This document shows positions 8,818-16,842 of a DNA stretch of 38,656 nucleotides, piece by piece; positions within the stretch are counted from its first letter, which is position 1, and each line of letters starts with the position of its first letter. The DNA lies in NCBI RefSeq assembly GCF_000820105.1, contig NZ_CDDB01000071.1, positions 1-38,656 on the forward strand, given 5' to 3'. Below the pieces are notes generated by a model. That model made no database searches. It was not told the DNA's origin and worked only from the letters and a program-made list of their open reading frames with translations. This DNA is from Aeromonas schubertii (GTDB lineage: Bacteria > Pseudomonadota > Gammaproteobacteria > Enterobacterales > Aeromonadaceae). Both the position numbers and the translations under genes were made by a program.

Positions 8818-8996
8818 AGTCCGCTTTACTCTACCTTTCCTCTCCCCTGGTCAATTTCGCCAAAACCCACCCATTAACACCGCAGCAACAAAAATAAAAA
8901 ACTGCGCTTTCATTTGTTAATGAATGAAAACACCAAAAATAAGCCTTCCCCGTTCGAAACCACAAATAATTATTCACTTTACAGGCCAATAAAGGC

Positions 8997-9024
8997 TTGT
9001 CTGGGTGCTTTTTTGGGGTATTCT
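8997..9024 (+). promoter_or_regulatory. Candidate promoter of the YjiH-family gene
   Basis: TTGTCT (8997-9002), a 16-base spacer and TATTCT (9019-9024). Transcription would begin near 9031. This argues against translation from the in-frame TTG at 8914 and for one of the downstream ATG codons. Confidence 0.45.
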
Positions 9025-9108
9025 TTCGCCCGCTTGGCGTTATGCAGCATGTGTATGCAGATGCGGGCAGATGACAACATAACAATTGATGAAGAAGGCA
9101 ACCGTTCC

Positions 9109-10479
9109 ATGCTGGAGAAAACCCTGGCCGCGCCCCGGCTCAACACCCGGCGCAATCTGCTCGTCTTTTTGATCCCGTCACTCATCGGGATCCTGCTCTT
9201 CATGACCCCGGTCCAACACCAGGGGGATATCACCATACCGGTTGCCGTACTGGCCAAAACGGTACAGACGGTATTGGCCGACCATCTGGTCGCCATGGTG
9301 AGCGGCATCATCACCACCACTATGGTACTGACCCTGATCGCCTGGCTATTCAAGCCCGCCATCCTGGTCAGACGCCCGTTCCTGAACAGCCTGTTCAACG
9401 TCTCCCCCTTCTGGGCCCTGGTCCGGATCCTGGGCGGCGTCTTCGTACTGCTTACCTTCTTCGGCATCGGCCCCGAGGCCCTGCGCAGTGACGCTACCGG
9501 TGGCCTGGTACTGCACGACCTGCTGCCGGTGCTTTTCTCTGTCTTCATCTTCGCCGGCCTGCTGCTGCCCCTGCTGCTGGATTTTGGTCTGCTGGAGTTT
9601 GTCGGCACCATGATGACCCGCATCATGCGCCCGGTATTCCGCCTGCCCGGCCGCTCGGCGGTCGACTGCTTCGCCTCCTGGCTCGGTGACGGCAGCGTCG
9701 GTATCCTGCTCACCAGCAAACAGTACGAAGGCAAGTTCTACACCCAGCGCGAAGCGGCCGTTATCGGCACCACCTTCTCTGCCGTCTCCATCACCTTCTG
9801 CCTGGTGGTTATCTCCCAGGTCAAGCTGGCTCACCTGTTTGTCCCCTTCTACCTGACCGTCTGCCTGGCCGGCGTGGTCGCCGCCATCATAGTGCCGCGC
9901 CTGCCCCCCCTGTGCTGGAAGAAGGATGTCTATAGCGACGGAACCCCCCTGTGCCGCAAGCATGAGGCGGTGCCCCACGAGCATGGCATCCTGAGCTATG
10001 GCTTCGAACGCGCCCTTAAAAAGGCCGAGAGTGTCACCGACTTCGGCGCCGTGGCCCGCGAGGGGCTCAAAAACGCCCTGGATATGGTGTTTGGCGTGCT
10101 GCCCGTGGTGATGGCCATCGGTACCTGTGCCCTGATGCTGGCCGAGCACACCCCATTGTTCACCTGGCTGGGCGCCCCCTTCGTGCCCCTGCTCGAGCTG
10201 CTGCGGCTGCCCGAGGCTGAAGCCGCCTCCCGCACCATCATGGTGGGCTTCGCCGACATGTTTATCCCGGCCATCCTCGCCTCTTCCATCGAGAGCGAGA
10301 TGACCCGCTTCGTCATCGCGGCCCTGTCAGTGACCCAGCTCATCTATATGTCGGAAGTGGGCGCCCTGCTGCTTGGCAGCAAGATCCCGGTCAAGCTGTG
10401 GGAGTTGTTCCTCATCTTCCTGATGCGCACCCTGATCACCCTGCCGGTGATCGCCGCTGTGGCACACCTTATCTTCTGA
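9109..10479 (+). CDS. YjiH family inner-membrane protein with nucleoside-recognition (Gate) domain
   Basis: The predicted 456-residue protein has many transmembrane helices. Its N-terminal part (FLIPSLIGILLFMTPV, then ITIPVAVLAKTVQTVL) is typical of the YjiH family, whose substrate is unknown. The Gate-type domain is shared with nucleoside transporters and spore proteins such as SpmA. GDGSVGILLTSKQYEGKFYT and the C-terminal MVGFADMFIPAILASSIES stretch are strongly family-like. I chose the ATG at 9109 (GAAGAAGG about 10 bases upstream). An ATG at 9061 lacks a ribosome site, and the longest reading (TTG at 8914) includes residues unlike the family. The gene is monocistronic and converges with the protease gene across a shared terminator. 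Confidence 0.82.
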   Translation: MLEKTLAAPRLNTRRNLLVFLIPSLIGILLFMTPVQHQGDITIPVAVLAKTVQTVLADHLVAMVSGIITTTMVLTLIAWLFKPAILVRRPFLNSLFNVSPFWALVRILGGVFVLLTFFGIGPEALRSDATGGLVLHDLLPVLFSVFIFAGLLLPLLLDFGLLEFVGTMMTRIMRPVFRLPGRSAVDCFASWLGDGSVGILLTSKQYEGKFYTQREAAVIGTTFSAVSITFCLVVISQVKLAHLFVPFYLTVCLAGVVAAIIVPRLPPLCWKKDVYSDGTPLCRKHEAVPHEHGILSYGFERALKKAESVTDFGAVAREGLKNALDMVFGVLPVVMAIGTCALMLAEHTPLFTWLGAPFVPLLELLRLPEAEAASRTIMVGFADMFIPAILASSIESEMTRFVIAALSVTQLIYMSEVGALLLGSKIPVKLWELFLIFLMRTLITLPVIAAVAHLIF

Positions 10480-10502
10480 TGACGCCCGTCATCGAAGACC
10501 AC

Positions 10503-10527
10503 AAGAGGCCGCATCATGCGGCCTCTT
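10503..10527. terminator. Bidirectional intrinsic terminator
   Basis: An 11-base perfect stem (10503-10513 with 10517-10527, loop TCA) lies between the convergent YjiH-family gene and the protease gene. The T-rich tail on the plus strand is short (TCTTTC), and on the minus strand CTTGTGG is weaker. The position and strength of the stem support termination. Confidence 0.7.
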
Positions 10528-10532
10528 TCACA

Positions 10533-11297
10533 TCAGACATGCTTGTCCATCCAGCCAAAGAGGAGAGGCGCCACGACGGGAATGGCCACCGCCAGGTTGT
10601 CGGCGCGCTCCCGCTGCGCCGCCTCGGGAGCCGAGCTCTGCACCCCCACCACCTGCCAGCCCCCCGCACTCTGTAACAAGAGAGGAGAGCCGCTGTCGCC
10701 GGCCAGGGTATCGCAGCGATGCTCCAGCATGCCGCGTTTATCGAGACGCTCGACCCGGCACCGACGGTGAGCCAGCAGGGTGTCCGGATGATCGACCGGA
10801 TAGCCCGCCTGGGCGACCGGCTCGCGGGCGAGGCGCTCGGCCAGTGCCGAGGACGAGCCTTGCCAAAGCGTCAAGGCAGGCAGATCGGCGGCCTCGGGCA
10901 GGTGCACCAGGGCCACGTCGAGAGGGCCGGCGGCCGGGGTGATGGCAAATCCCTCACCGTCCGGTTGCAATCCCCGGCCCAGCGCTCGCGACAGATAGAC
11001 ACGGTCGGGGTGATAGGAGCGGGGACTGCCGGCCAGGGTGACCCGCAAGGCCGGGTCGAGGTGAAGAGAGGGGGTCAGAAAACAGTGGCCTGCGCTCAAC
11101 ACCCAGTGGGGGGCGATCAGGGCGCCGCTGCAGAGGTTGTCACCGGCCGTCTCGATACGAGCCAGGCTCTGCCAGGGAGCGACATGGGTCGGCACCACCT
11201 GGCGATCGTCGTGGCCAAACAGCAGTTGGCGCTGCTCGTCGGCATGAGCGGGGGCGTTCAGCAGCAAGAAGAGCAGGCAAAAGAGTGGTCGCAGCAT
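10533..11297 (-). CDS. Secreted trypsin-like serine protease (S1 family)
   Basis: The start at 11297 gives a 254-residue precursor with a clear Sec signal peptide (residues 1-19, MLRPLFCLLFLLLNAPAHA). An upstream in-frame start at 11339 would put charged residues before it. The chymotrypsin-fold triad is visible: His71 in LSAGHC, Asp127 in PLDVALVHL and Ser202 in AGDSGSPLL. Cys56 and Cys72 probably form the usual disulfide by the active-site His. No propeptide is obvious. The protein should act in the periplasm or outside the cell, and its substrate is unknown. It lies just downstream of the asr-like gene but a terminator separates them. The V8/glutamyl-endopeptidase subgroup is another possibility. 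Confidence 0.88.
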   Translation of the reverse strand: MLRPLFCLLFLLLNAPAHADEQRQLLFGHDDRQVVPTHVAPWQSLARIETAGDNLCSGALIAPHWVLSAGHCFLTPSLHLDPALRVTLAGSPRSYHPDRVYLSRALGRGLQPDGEGFAITPAAGPLDVALVHLPEAADLPALTLWQGSSSALAERLAREPVAQAGYPVDHPDTLLAHRRCRVERLDKRGMLEHRCDTLAGDSGSPLLLQSAGGWQVVGVQSSAPEAAQRERADNLAVAIPVVAPLLFGWMDKHV

Positions 11298-11316
11298 GGA
11301 GGACTCCAACGATAAA

Positions 11317-11332
11317 GGGGGCCGCAGCCCCC
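11317..11332 (-). terminator. Intrinsic terminator of the asr-like gene
   Basis: A 6-base GC stem (11317-11322 with 11327-11332, loop CGCA), followed on the minus strand by TTTATC. It lies 18 bases past the asr-like stop codon and just upstream of the protease start. Confidence 0.65.
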
Positions 11333-11349
11333 GATTCATACCTTGCTCA

Positions 11350-11793
11350 TCACCCCTTGTTGATCGGCTGAGTGGTTGCCTTCTTGTGCTTCTTGTGCAC
11401 TTTCTTGGCCGCCTGGGTCTTTTGCACGGCGGGCTTGGTCACCGCCTTGTTCACCGGCTTCTTGTGCACTTTCTTGGCCGCCTGGGTCTTTTGTACGGCG
11501 GGCTTGGTCGCCACCTTGTTCACCGGCTTCTTGTGCACTTTCTTGGCCGCCTGGGTCTTTTGCACGGCGGGCTTGGTCGCCGCCTTGTTCACCGGCTTCT
11601 TGTGCACTTTCTTGGCCGCCTGGGTCTTTTGCACGGCGGGCTTGGTCGCCGCCTTGTTCACCGGCTTTTTGTGTACGATCTGCTGGCTAGTGGTGGCCTT
11701 GGCCGGTGTATTCGCCGTCATCGGGGCGGCCATGGCGGTGACAGAAGAGAGGCCAAACAGGCCGGCAAGGATCAAGGGGAGCATCTTTTTCAT
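11350..11793 (-). CDS. Acid-shock (Asr)-like repetitive lysine-rich periplasmic protein
   Basis: The 147-residue product starts with a signal peptide (MKKMLPLILAGLFGLSSVTA, cleavage near AMA-AP). The remainder is extremely basic: four near-perfect copies of a 23-residue unit (VHKKPVNKAATKPAVQKTQ plus AAKK), then KKHKKATTQPINKG. Composition and motifs (KTQAAKKVHKK, Lys/Ala/Thr/Pro/Gln only) closely parallel E. coli Asr, an acid-induced periplasmic protein thought to protect envelope proteins. It has no cysteine, aromatic-rich core or fold-like pattern and is probably disordered. CAGGAGATTTGCC precedes the ATG. A candidate RstA box lies upstream, as in E. coli asr. Orthology is inferred from composition and promoter, since repeats align poorly. 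Confidence 0.8.
   Translation of the reverse strand: MKKMLPLILAGLFGLSSVTAMAAPMTANTPAKATTSQQIVHKKPVNKAATKPAVQKTQAAKKVHKKPVNKAATKPAVQKTQAAKKVHKKPVNKVATKPAVQKTQAAKKVHKKPVNKAVTKPAVQKTQAAKKVHKKHKKATTQPINKG
11389..11664 (-). repeat. Four tandem 69-base repeats within the asr-like gene
   Basis: Units start at 11389, 11458, 11527 and 11596, with a partial fifth copy from 11665. Copies differ at only a few bases (for example GCAC/GTAC and the Ala/Val codon positions). Unit length is a multiple of three, so copy changes keep the reading frame. There are no spacers, so this is not a CRISPR array. Confidence 0.97.
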
Positions 11794-11850
11794 GGCAAAT
11801 CTCCTGGTGAGTCAGATGAGGAGGGGCGAGTCGCCGCGTCCTTGATGATG

Positions 11851-11856
11851 ATGCTA
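11851..11856 (-). promoter_or_regulatory. Candidate -10 element of the asr-like gene
   Basis: TAGCAT on the minus strand lies about 58 bases upstream of the ATG with no good -35 sequence. That fits an activator-dependent promoter. A start near 11845 would put the candidate RstA box at about -60. Confidence 0.3.
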
Positions 11857-11898
11857 TGCCTGACCAGGCCCCCCTTCAGTGGTGCTTTGGTGACCGTC

Positions 11899-11912
11899 TG
11901 TAACCGAATGTA
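11899..11912 (-). promoter_or_regulatory. Candidate RstA box upstream of the asr-like gene
   Basis: The minus strand reads TACATTCGGTTACA. The published E. coli RstA consensus is TACATNTNGTTACA, and all fixed positions but one match. RstA is the response regulator that activates asr in E. coli. The site lies between the tesB terminator and the asr-like promoter, in the same orientation as that gene. Confidence 0.6.
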
Positions 11913-11921
11913 CAAAGAAAA

Positions 11922-11941
11922 ACGGGAGCCTGGGCTCCCGT
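11922..11941 (-). terminator. Intrinsic terminator of tesB
   Basis: A 9-base stem (11922-11930 with 11933-11941) is followed on the minus strand by TTTTTCTTTG. It lies 10 bases past the tesB stop codon. This is a strong Rho-independent terminator. Confidence 0.88.
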
Positions 11942-11951
11942 CTCGATGGCA

Positions 11952-12818
11952 TCACGCCGGCTTGCGGCGGATCACCCCCTCTTGTACGGTGCTCGCCACC
12001 AGCACCCCATCGCGGGTGAAGAACTGGCCGCGCACCAGGCCGCGCCCACCCGAGGCACTCGGGCTGTCGACCACGTAGAGCAGCCAGTCGTCGAGGCGAA
12101 AATCCCGGTGGAACCACATGGAGTGATCGATGGTGGCCACCTGCATATCCGGCTCCCAGTAGGAGACCCCGTGGGGCTGGAGGGCGGTGAACAGGAAGTG
12201 GAAATCCGAGGCGTAGGCGAGCAGATACTTGTGCACCCGGGGGTCGTCAGGCATCTGACCGTTAGCCTTGAACCAGACGTGACGCAGGGGCTCGTGCACG
12301 TCGGGGCGGATCGGGTCGACCAGGGTGACCGGGCGGATCTCGATGGGCTTCTCGCACATGATCTTGGCGCGCAGATCCGGCGGGATCTGTTGCTCGTAGG
12401 GGCGCACCAGCTCCAGCTCGCTCTTGAGCTGCTCGGGCGGCGTGATCCCCTGGGGCATAGCCGCCTGATGCTCGAAGCCGTCTGCCTCCACCTGGAACGA
12501 GGCATTGAGGTAGAAGATGGGCTTGCCGTACTGGATCGCCTTGACCCGACGGGTCGAGACGCTCTGGCCATCGCGGATGTTCTCCACGTCATAGACGATG
12601 GGGTGGTTCACATCCCCCGGGCGCAGGAAGTAGGAGTGGAAGCTGTGCACCTGGCGATCGGCCGCCACCGTCTGCTTGGCCGCCGACAGGGCTTGCCCCA
12701 TCACCTGACCACCAAACACGGCGCGCAGACCCAGATCCTCGCTCTGGCCGCGAAACAGTCCCTCTTCGATTTTCTCCAGTGCCAGCAGCGCCAGCAGTTC
12801 GTCTAATACCTTGCTCAT
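11952..12818 (-). CDS. tesB: Acyl-CoA thioesterase II
   Basis: TesB hydrolyses medium- and long-chain acyl-CoA to free fatty acid and CoA in the cytoplasm. The start at 12818 gives 288 residues (E. coli TesB 286) and has GGGGAGAACGCA upstream; an in-frame ATG at 12854 lies in the promoter region. It is a double hot-dog protein: the N-terminal repeat includes [10 protein letters not shown] and [12 protein letters not shown]. The C-terminal repeat holds the catalytic residues: Asp in YASDFHFL, the [10 protein letters not shown] segment and Gln in TVQEGVIR. It is a single-gene transcript with its own promoter and terminator. Confidence 0.97.
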   Translation of the reverse strand: MSKVLDELLALLALEKIEEGLFRGQSEDLGLRAVFGGQVMGQALSAAKQTVAADRQVHSFHSYFLRPGDVNHPIVYDVENIRDGQSVSTRRVKAIQYGKPIFYLNASFQVEADGFEHQAAMPQGITPPEQLKSELELVRPYEQQIPPDLRAKIMCEKPIEIRPVTLVDPIRPDVHEPLRHVWFKANGQMPDDPRVHKYLLAYASDFHFLFTALQPHGVSYWEPDMQVATIDHSMWFHRDFRLDDWLLYVVDSPSASGGRGLVRGQFFTRDGVLVASTVQEGVIRRKPA

Positions 12819-12844
12819 TGCGTTCTCCCCGTTGAGACCGGAGG

Positions 12845-12873
12845 AATATATCAATCGAAACTATGAGCCACAA
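12845..12873 (-). promoter_or_regulatory. Candidate promoter of tesB
   Basis: The minus strand has TTGTGG (12873-12868), a 17-base spacer and TATATT (12850-12845), giving a leader of about 20 bases before the tesB start at 12818. Confidence 0.55.
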
Positions 12874-12917
12874 TTCTTCCAATTGAGTCCATCAATGACA
12901 ACGATTGAGCCAAAAAC

Positions 12918-12944
12918 AGGAGGGAGGCCGCCGGCCTCCCTCCT
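12918..12944 (-). terminator. Intrinsic terminator of putP
   Basis: A perfect 12-base stem (12918-12929 with 12933-12944, loop GCC) is followed on the minus strand by GTTTTTGG. It sits just past the putP stop codon. Confidence 0.88.
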
Positions 12945-12949
12945 CACAC

Positions 12950-14464
12950 TCAACCCCGCTCGGGCACTGCATCGCCCAGATCGGGCTGATTAAACTCCGC
13001 TTCCGCCTCGTGGAAGCGCTCCAACATGGCTCTGGAGGGCGCCTCGCCGAGCAGACTGCCCAGCACGATGGCAAGGCTGGCGAAGGCAAAGCCCGGGATG
13101 ATCTCATACAGGCCCAGCCAACCGAACTGCTTCCAGACGATGACGGTGATCGCACCGACCAGCATGCCTGCCAGGGCGCCGTTGCGGGTCATGCGCGGCC
13201 ACAGCACGGAGAGCAGCACGACCGGCCCGAAGGCGGCTCCGAAGCCTGCCCAGGCATAGCTCACCAGCCCCAACACCCGGTTCTCCGGGTTCATGGCGAC
13301 CGCGATGGCCACCAGGGCGATGGCCAACACCATCAGGCGGCCCACCCACACCAGCTCGCGCTGGGAGGCGTTCTTGCGCAAAAACGGCTTGTAGAGGTCT
13401 TCGGTGATGGCGCTCGAGCAGACCAGCAGTTGGCAGCTGAGGGTACTCATCACCGCCGCCAGGATGGCGGAGAGCAGCACGCCGGCGATCCAGGGGTTAA
13501 AGAGCAGCTTGGAGAGCTCGATAAAGACCCGCTCCGGGTTGGCACTCACGCTGGCCGCCAGATCCGGGAAAGCGGCGAAGTAGGCCAGGCCGAAGAAACC
13601 GATGGCCACGGCACCGGCAAGGCAGAGCACCATCCAGGTCATGCTGATGCGGCGGGCGCTGACCATGGAGTGGTGAGAGTCTGCCGCCATGAAGCGCGCC
13701 AGGATATGAGGCTGACCGAAGTAGCCCAAGCCCCAGGCCATCAGGGAGACGATGGCGATGATGTCGAGGTTTTTGAACATGTCGAGGTTGCTGGCGCTCT
13801 TGGCGGCGACCTCGATCATGGCGCTGTCGATACCACCGACCGCGATGATGACAAACACAGGGGTGAGGATCAGGGCGAAGATCATCAGGGTCGCCTGCAC
13901 CGTATCGGTCCAGCTCACCGCGAGGAAGCCACCGAAGAAGGTGTAGGTGATGGTGGCGGCAGCACCGACCCAGAGGGCGGTGTTGTAATCCATGCCGAAG
14001 GTGCTCTCGAACAATCGGGCACCGGCCACCACGCCGGAGGCGCAGTAGATAGTAAAGAAGAGCAGGATCACCAGGGCCGAGAGGATGCGCAGCACCTTGC
14101 TGTGATCCTCGAAGCGATAGGTGAAGTAGTCCGGCAGGGTCAGGGCGTTACGGTTCTTCTCGGTGTGCACCCGCAGGCGGCCGGCCACCCAACGCCAGTT
14201 GAGGTAGGCGCCGATGACCAAGCCGATGGCGATCCAGCTCTCGGAGATACCGCTGATGAAGACGGCGCCCGGCAGGCCCATCAGCAGCCAGCCGCTCATG
14301 TCGGAGGCACCGGCGGAGAGGGCGGTCACCCAGCTCCCCATCCGGCGGCCGCCGAGGATGTAGTCGTCGAAGTTGCGGGTGGCGCGATAGGCGATAAAGC
14401 CGATCAGCACCATCCCGAGGATATACACCAGGAAGGTGATTAACATGGGTGTGCTAGCTGTCAT
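12950..14464 (-). CDS. putP: Sodium/proline symporter PutP
   Basis: PutP is an inner-membrane Na+/proline symporter of the solute:sodium symporter family with 13 predicted helices. The sequence follows E. coli PutP almost end to end, including STPMLITF, NFDDYILGGRR, LSAGASDMSGWLLMG, FFTIYCASGVVAGAR, GYFGQPHILARFMAADSH and SAILAAVMSTLSCQLLV. I prefer the ATG at 14464 (504 residues, MTASTPM aligning with E. coli MAISTPM, GGAG upstream). The ATG at 14476, with GGAGG upstream, is a real alternative that adds four residues. There is no putA next to it, whereas putA is often the neighbour in enterics. The 167 bases upstream are A/T-rich in places but no promoter stands out. Confidence 0.96.
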   Translation of the reverse strand: MTASTPMLITFLVYILGMVLIGFIAYRATRNFDDYILGGRRMGSWVTALSAGASDMSGWLLMGLPGAVFISGISESWIAIGLVIGAYLNWRWVAGRLRVHTEKNRNALTLPDYFTYRFEDHSKVLRILSALVILLFFTIYCASGVVAGARLFESTFGMDYNTALWVGAAATITYTFFGGFLAVSWTDTVQATLMIFALILTPVFVIIAVGGIDSAMIEVAAKSASNLDMFKNLDIIAIVSLMAWGLGYFGQPHILARFMAADSHHSMVSARRISMTWMVLCLAGAVAIGFFGLAYFAAFPDLAASVSANPERVFIELSKLLFNPWIAGVLLSAILAAVMSTLSCQLLVCSSAITEDLYKPFLRKNASQRELVWVGRLMVLAIALVAIAVAMNPENRVLGLVSYAWAGFGAAFGPVVLLSVLWPRMTRNGALAGMLVGAITVIVWKQFGWLGLYEIIPGFAFASLAIVLGSLLGEAPSRAMLERFHEAEAEFNQPDLGDAVPERG

Positions 14465-14625
14465 TCCATACTCCATTGTGTGGCGCCTCCTCTGCGGGGG
14501 GCTTGTCCTTGAAAAAACCGGCCTAGCTTAATCAGAGGATTTGTTGACCACAACTGTTTTTAACGGATATGAAACACAACAAAAACGCTTTCTTATCACC
14601 AAACCTGCCAGGAGAGCACGATATG

Positions 14626-14645
14626 ACAACAGCTCGTGCTGTTGT
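14626..14645 (-). terminator. Hairpin at the end of the sgrR-like gene
   Basis: An 8-base inverted repeat (14626-14633 with 14638-14645) overlaps the stop codon of the regulator gene. It lacks a T-run on the minus strand, so it is only a weak terminator candidate. Confidence 0.3.
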
Positions 14646-16366
14646 TACTCGTCCGGCTCGCTGAGCCAGATGCGCCGCAGGGAGCAAAATCCGCTGGGAT
14701 CTATGATGGCGCCGCGCACCTCCCTGTCCAGATGCAGCTCCTCGGTGATGCCAAACAGATGGAGCAGGGACTTCTCCCCGTGCCAACGCCGCTCCACCTC
14801 CTGCATCCGAGCCAGGATCTCCCCCTCGTCCAGGGTCTGACCGAATGCCTCGAGCAACCGCTCATGCTCTTCGTCGAGCCACCTCTCATCGTGGGCAAAC
14901 TGCATACAGACCGCGCTGGTCAGCCACTCGTAGTAGCCATAGAGAGGAGGGGGGTCGAGCAACTCGCTCACCAGCATGAGATCGGCACAGCAACGCACCT
15001 GATCGAGCTCGTTGTAGTTCTCGATGGGGCAATCCACCAGCGTCAGCCCGGTCTCCTTGATGCGCTCGCGGATCCAGCCCGCAATGTGCGCCAACCTCGG
15101 ATAGTGCCAATGGGGCTCGGCCACGACCAGGGTGCCCGAGAGTCGGGGACAGACACAGGGCTGATTTCCCTCAACCGGCAGTGGGGCCCGGGCATAGGCC
15201 GAATCGACCACCGGCTCGATCTTGTACTCCCAACGCACCTGTTGCAGATAGTCATAGAGGCGCCCCAGATCGGTGGCACTGATCCGGGCGCCCGGACGAA
15301 CGCGAAAGCCCAGGCTGAAGAAACCGTCGAGGCGATTGGTCACCCGACTGGCATCGGGGCTGGCCAGAGCCTCGGTGGCGGTGAAGCTCATGCGACTTCC
15401 ACTACTCGGCAGGTCGGGCATGGCGTACCAGAGCTCAACCCGCTCCACCAGGGGTTTCTCCCGATAGTAGTCGGCGAAACGCTCCAGAATCATGTGGCTC
15501 TTGTCGCTCTGCTGGATCCGGAAAGGGCCGGTACCGAAGCGCGCCAGGGCGCCGCTGGCAAGGGGGATCCCCTGTTCAGCCATGATGGCCCCGTGAATGC
15601 CGCAGAAGGTGTAGATGAGCAACGGGTTGTGTTGGCGCAGACGCACCTCGATCCAGTGTTCACCGACGGCAGACACAGAGACCACCTGCCGATAGATGCG
15701 CTGCAACGGTCCCGGGGTAGTCAGCATGCGGGTCAGGGAGGCGCAGGCCGCCGCCACCGTCATAGGTTCACCATGGTGGAAGCGCACATCCGGACGCAGA
15801 CGAAAACGCAGGGCCGGCACACCAGGGTCTACCTCCCAGTAGTGGGCCAGGGCCGGCATGATGCAGCCGGCGGCCAGGTTATAGTCGAGCAGGGTGTCGT
15901 AGACGTTCTCTGTGATATAGAGCTCGTTGCGCAGATAGGTATCGACGGGATCTATGGTGCTCGGCTCGGGGAAGTCGCTGATAAGCAGTCCGCCCAGCGA
16001 GCGCACCGTTTGCTGCTGGCGTTCGAAGAAGTGGCTGATCTGCCGGCTGACCCGCTCCGGCTGTGTCGTCTCGGCCGCCAGCCTGGCGGCCTGCTGCAGA
16101 TCCCCGGTAGACAGCAGCCTGGCCACCCACTCATCGAGGGCCGCATCCCCCCCCAGCAGCACCCTGAGTTCGGACTGACGCCCGCGCCCCACGGCGCCGG
16201 TCCAGCGGATCCACCCCTGCTCCTGAAGACTGGCGAGAATATTGCTGACATTGCGGCGCGAGCAGCAGAGCAGCGACTCCAACTGCTCCAGCCCGACCGC
16301 CTGATCCTCTCCGACGCCGAATGCCTGCTCCAACTGACGCAGACGGCGCAGCAACATCCTGCTCAT
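14645..16366 (-). CDS. SgrR family transcriptional regulator
   Basis: In E. coli SgrR senses sugar-phosphate stress and activates the small RNA SgrS. This 573-residue protein has the same two-part layout. An N-terminal winged-helix DNA-binding domain (about 1-110) contains LESLLCCSRRNVSNILASL and GWIRWTGAVGRGRQSEL. A C-terminal domain related to periplasmic oligopeptide-binding proteins (SBP_bac_5, about 165-540) contains YDTLLDYNLAAGCIMPAL and FGTGPFRI. The end FCSLRRIWLSEPDE resembles the E. coli SgrR C-terminus. GGGAGGGGGG directly precedes the ATG. No setA or other sugar exporter is adjacent and no SgrS could be recognised divergently, so the target is unknown. Another SgrR-family paralogue cannot be excluded. 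Confidence 0.85.
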   Translation of the reverse strand: MSRMLLRRLRQLEQAFGVGEDQAVGLEQLESLLCCSRRNVSNILASLQEQGWIRWTGAVGRGRQSELRVLLGGDAALDEWVARLLSTGDLQQAARLAAETTQPERVSRQISHFFERQQQTVRSLGGLLISDFPEPSTIDPVDTYLRNELYITENVYDTLLDYNLAAGCIMPALAHYWEVDPGVPALRFRLRPDVRFHHGEPMTVAAACASLTRMLTTPGPLQRIYRQVVSVSAVGEHWIEVRLRQHNPLLIYTFCGIHGAIMAEQGIPLASGALARFGTGPFRIQQSDKSHMILERFADYYREKPLVERVELWYAMPDLPSSGSRMSFTATEALASPDASRVTNRLDGFFSLGFRVRPGARISATDLGRLYDYLQQVRWEYKIEPVVDSAYARAPLPVEGNQPCVCPRLSGTLVVAEPHWHYPRLAHIAGWIRERIKETGLTLVDCPIENYNELDQVRCCADLMLVSELLDPPPLYGYYEWLTSAVCMQFAHDERWLDEEHERLLEAFGQTLDEGEILARMQEVERRWHGEKSLLHLFGITEELHLDREVRGAIIDPSGFCSLRRIWLSEPDE

Positions 16367-16814
16367 CCCCCCTCCCTATCATCGATAAAATATGGAAAAA
16401 AAGCGCCCTACTGTTCTTCGTGTTTTTAAGGGCAACGACTTCCTATAATGGCCGCCGCTGATTCAATTCAGCTGCTACGGAACCGGCAGAGCGGCATACA
16501 TAGAATTCACAGAAACACCGCTTTCTGACCCAAAATAATGAAGCAGTTCAGGCTGTCCTCCGCCTGCCGGTATCCACCCTCTCTCCTGAAAAGGATACGT
16601 CCTTTCCCCGGTTTACCGCGTCACCCTGGTCGCACCGCATCCTCACAGCTCGAAAATGCCACGCCGGCGATCTGTCTGCCAGGCGCTCACGCCTCTGAAT
16701 GCAGCAAGACGACACACTCGAGAACACGACGTGACGGGGATAGAGTCTCAAACGAAAGGGGCGGATGATATCAAAAAACGGGGCGGGAAAAGATGGTAAA
16801 CGTCCAAAAAGCAA

Positions 16815-16842
16815 CAAGGCAGGCGCCGGGATGCCTGCCTTG
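16815..16842 (-). terminator. Orphan intrinsic terminator
   Basis: A 10-base stem (16815-16824 with 16833-16842, 8-base loop) is followed on the minus strand by GTTGCTTTTTGG. The nearest upstream gene on that strand is more than 600 bases away, beyond the plus-strand lrp-like gene. It must therefore serve a transcript that starts in the intergenic region. Confidence 0.7.

Noticed and set aside
11389-11664. Regular direct repeats resembling a CRISPR array
   Set aside because: The repeats are contiguous 69-base units with no variable spacers, lie inside an ORF, and no cas genes are near.
14636-16429. 597-codon plus-strand ORF opposite the sgrR-like gene
   Set aside because: An antisense shadow; the minus strand has clear domain motifs and a perfect ribosome site.
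16538-16768. Plus-strand ORF beginning MKQF, like SgrT (MRQF)
   Set aside because: Similarity stops after four residues; the rest is Arg/Pro/Ser-rich, there is no ribosome site, and the length is wrong for SgrT.
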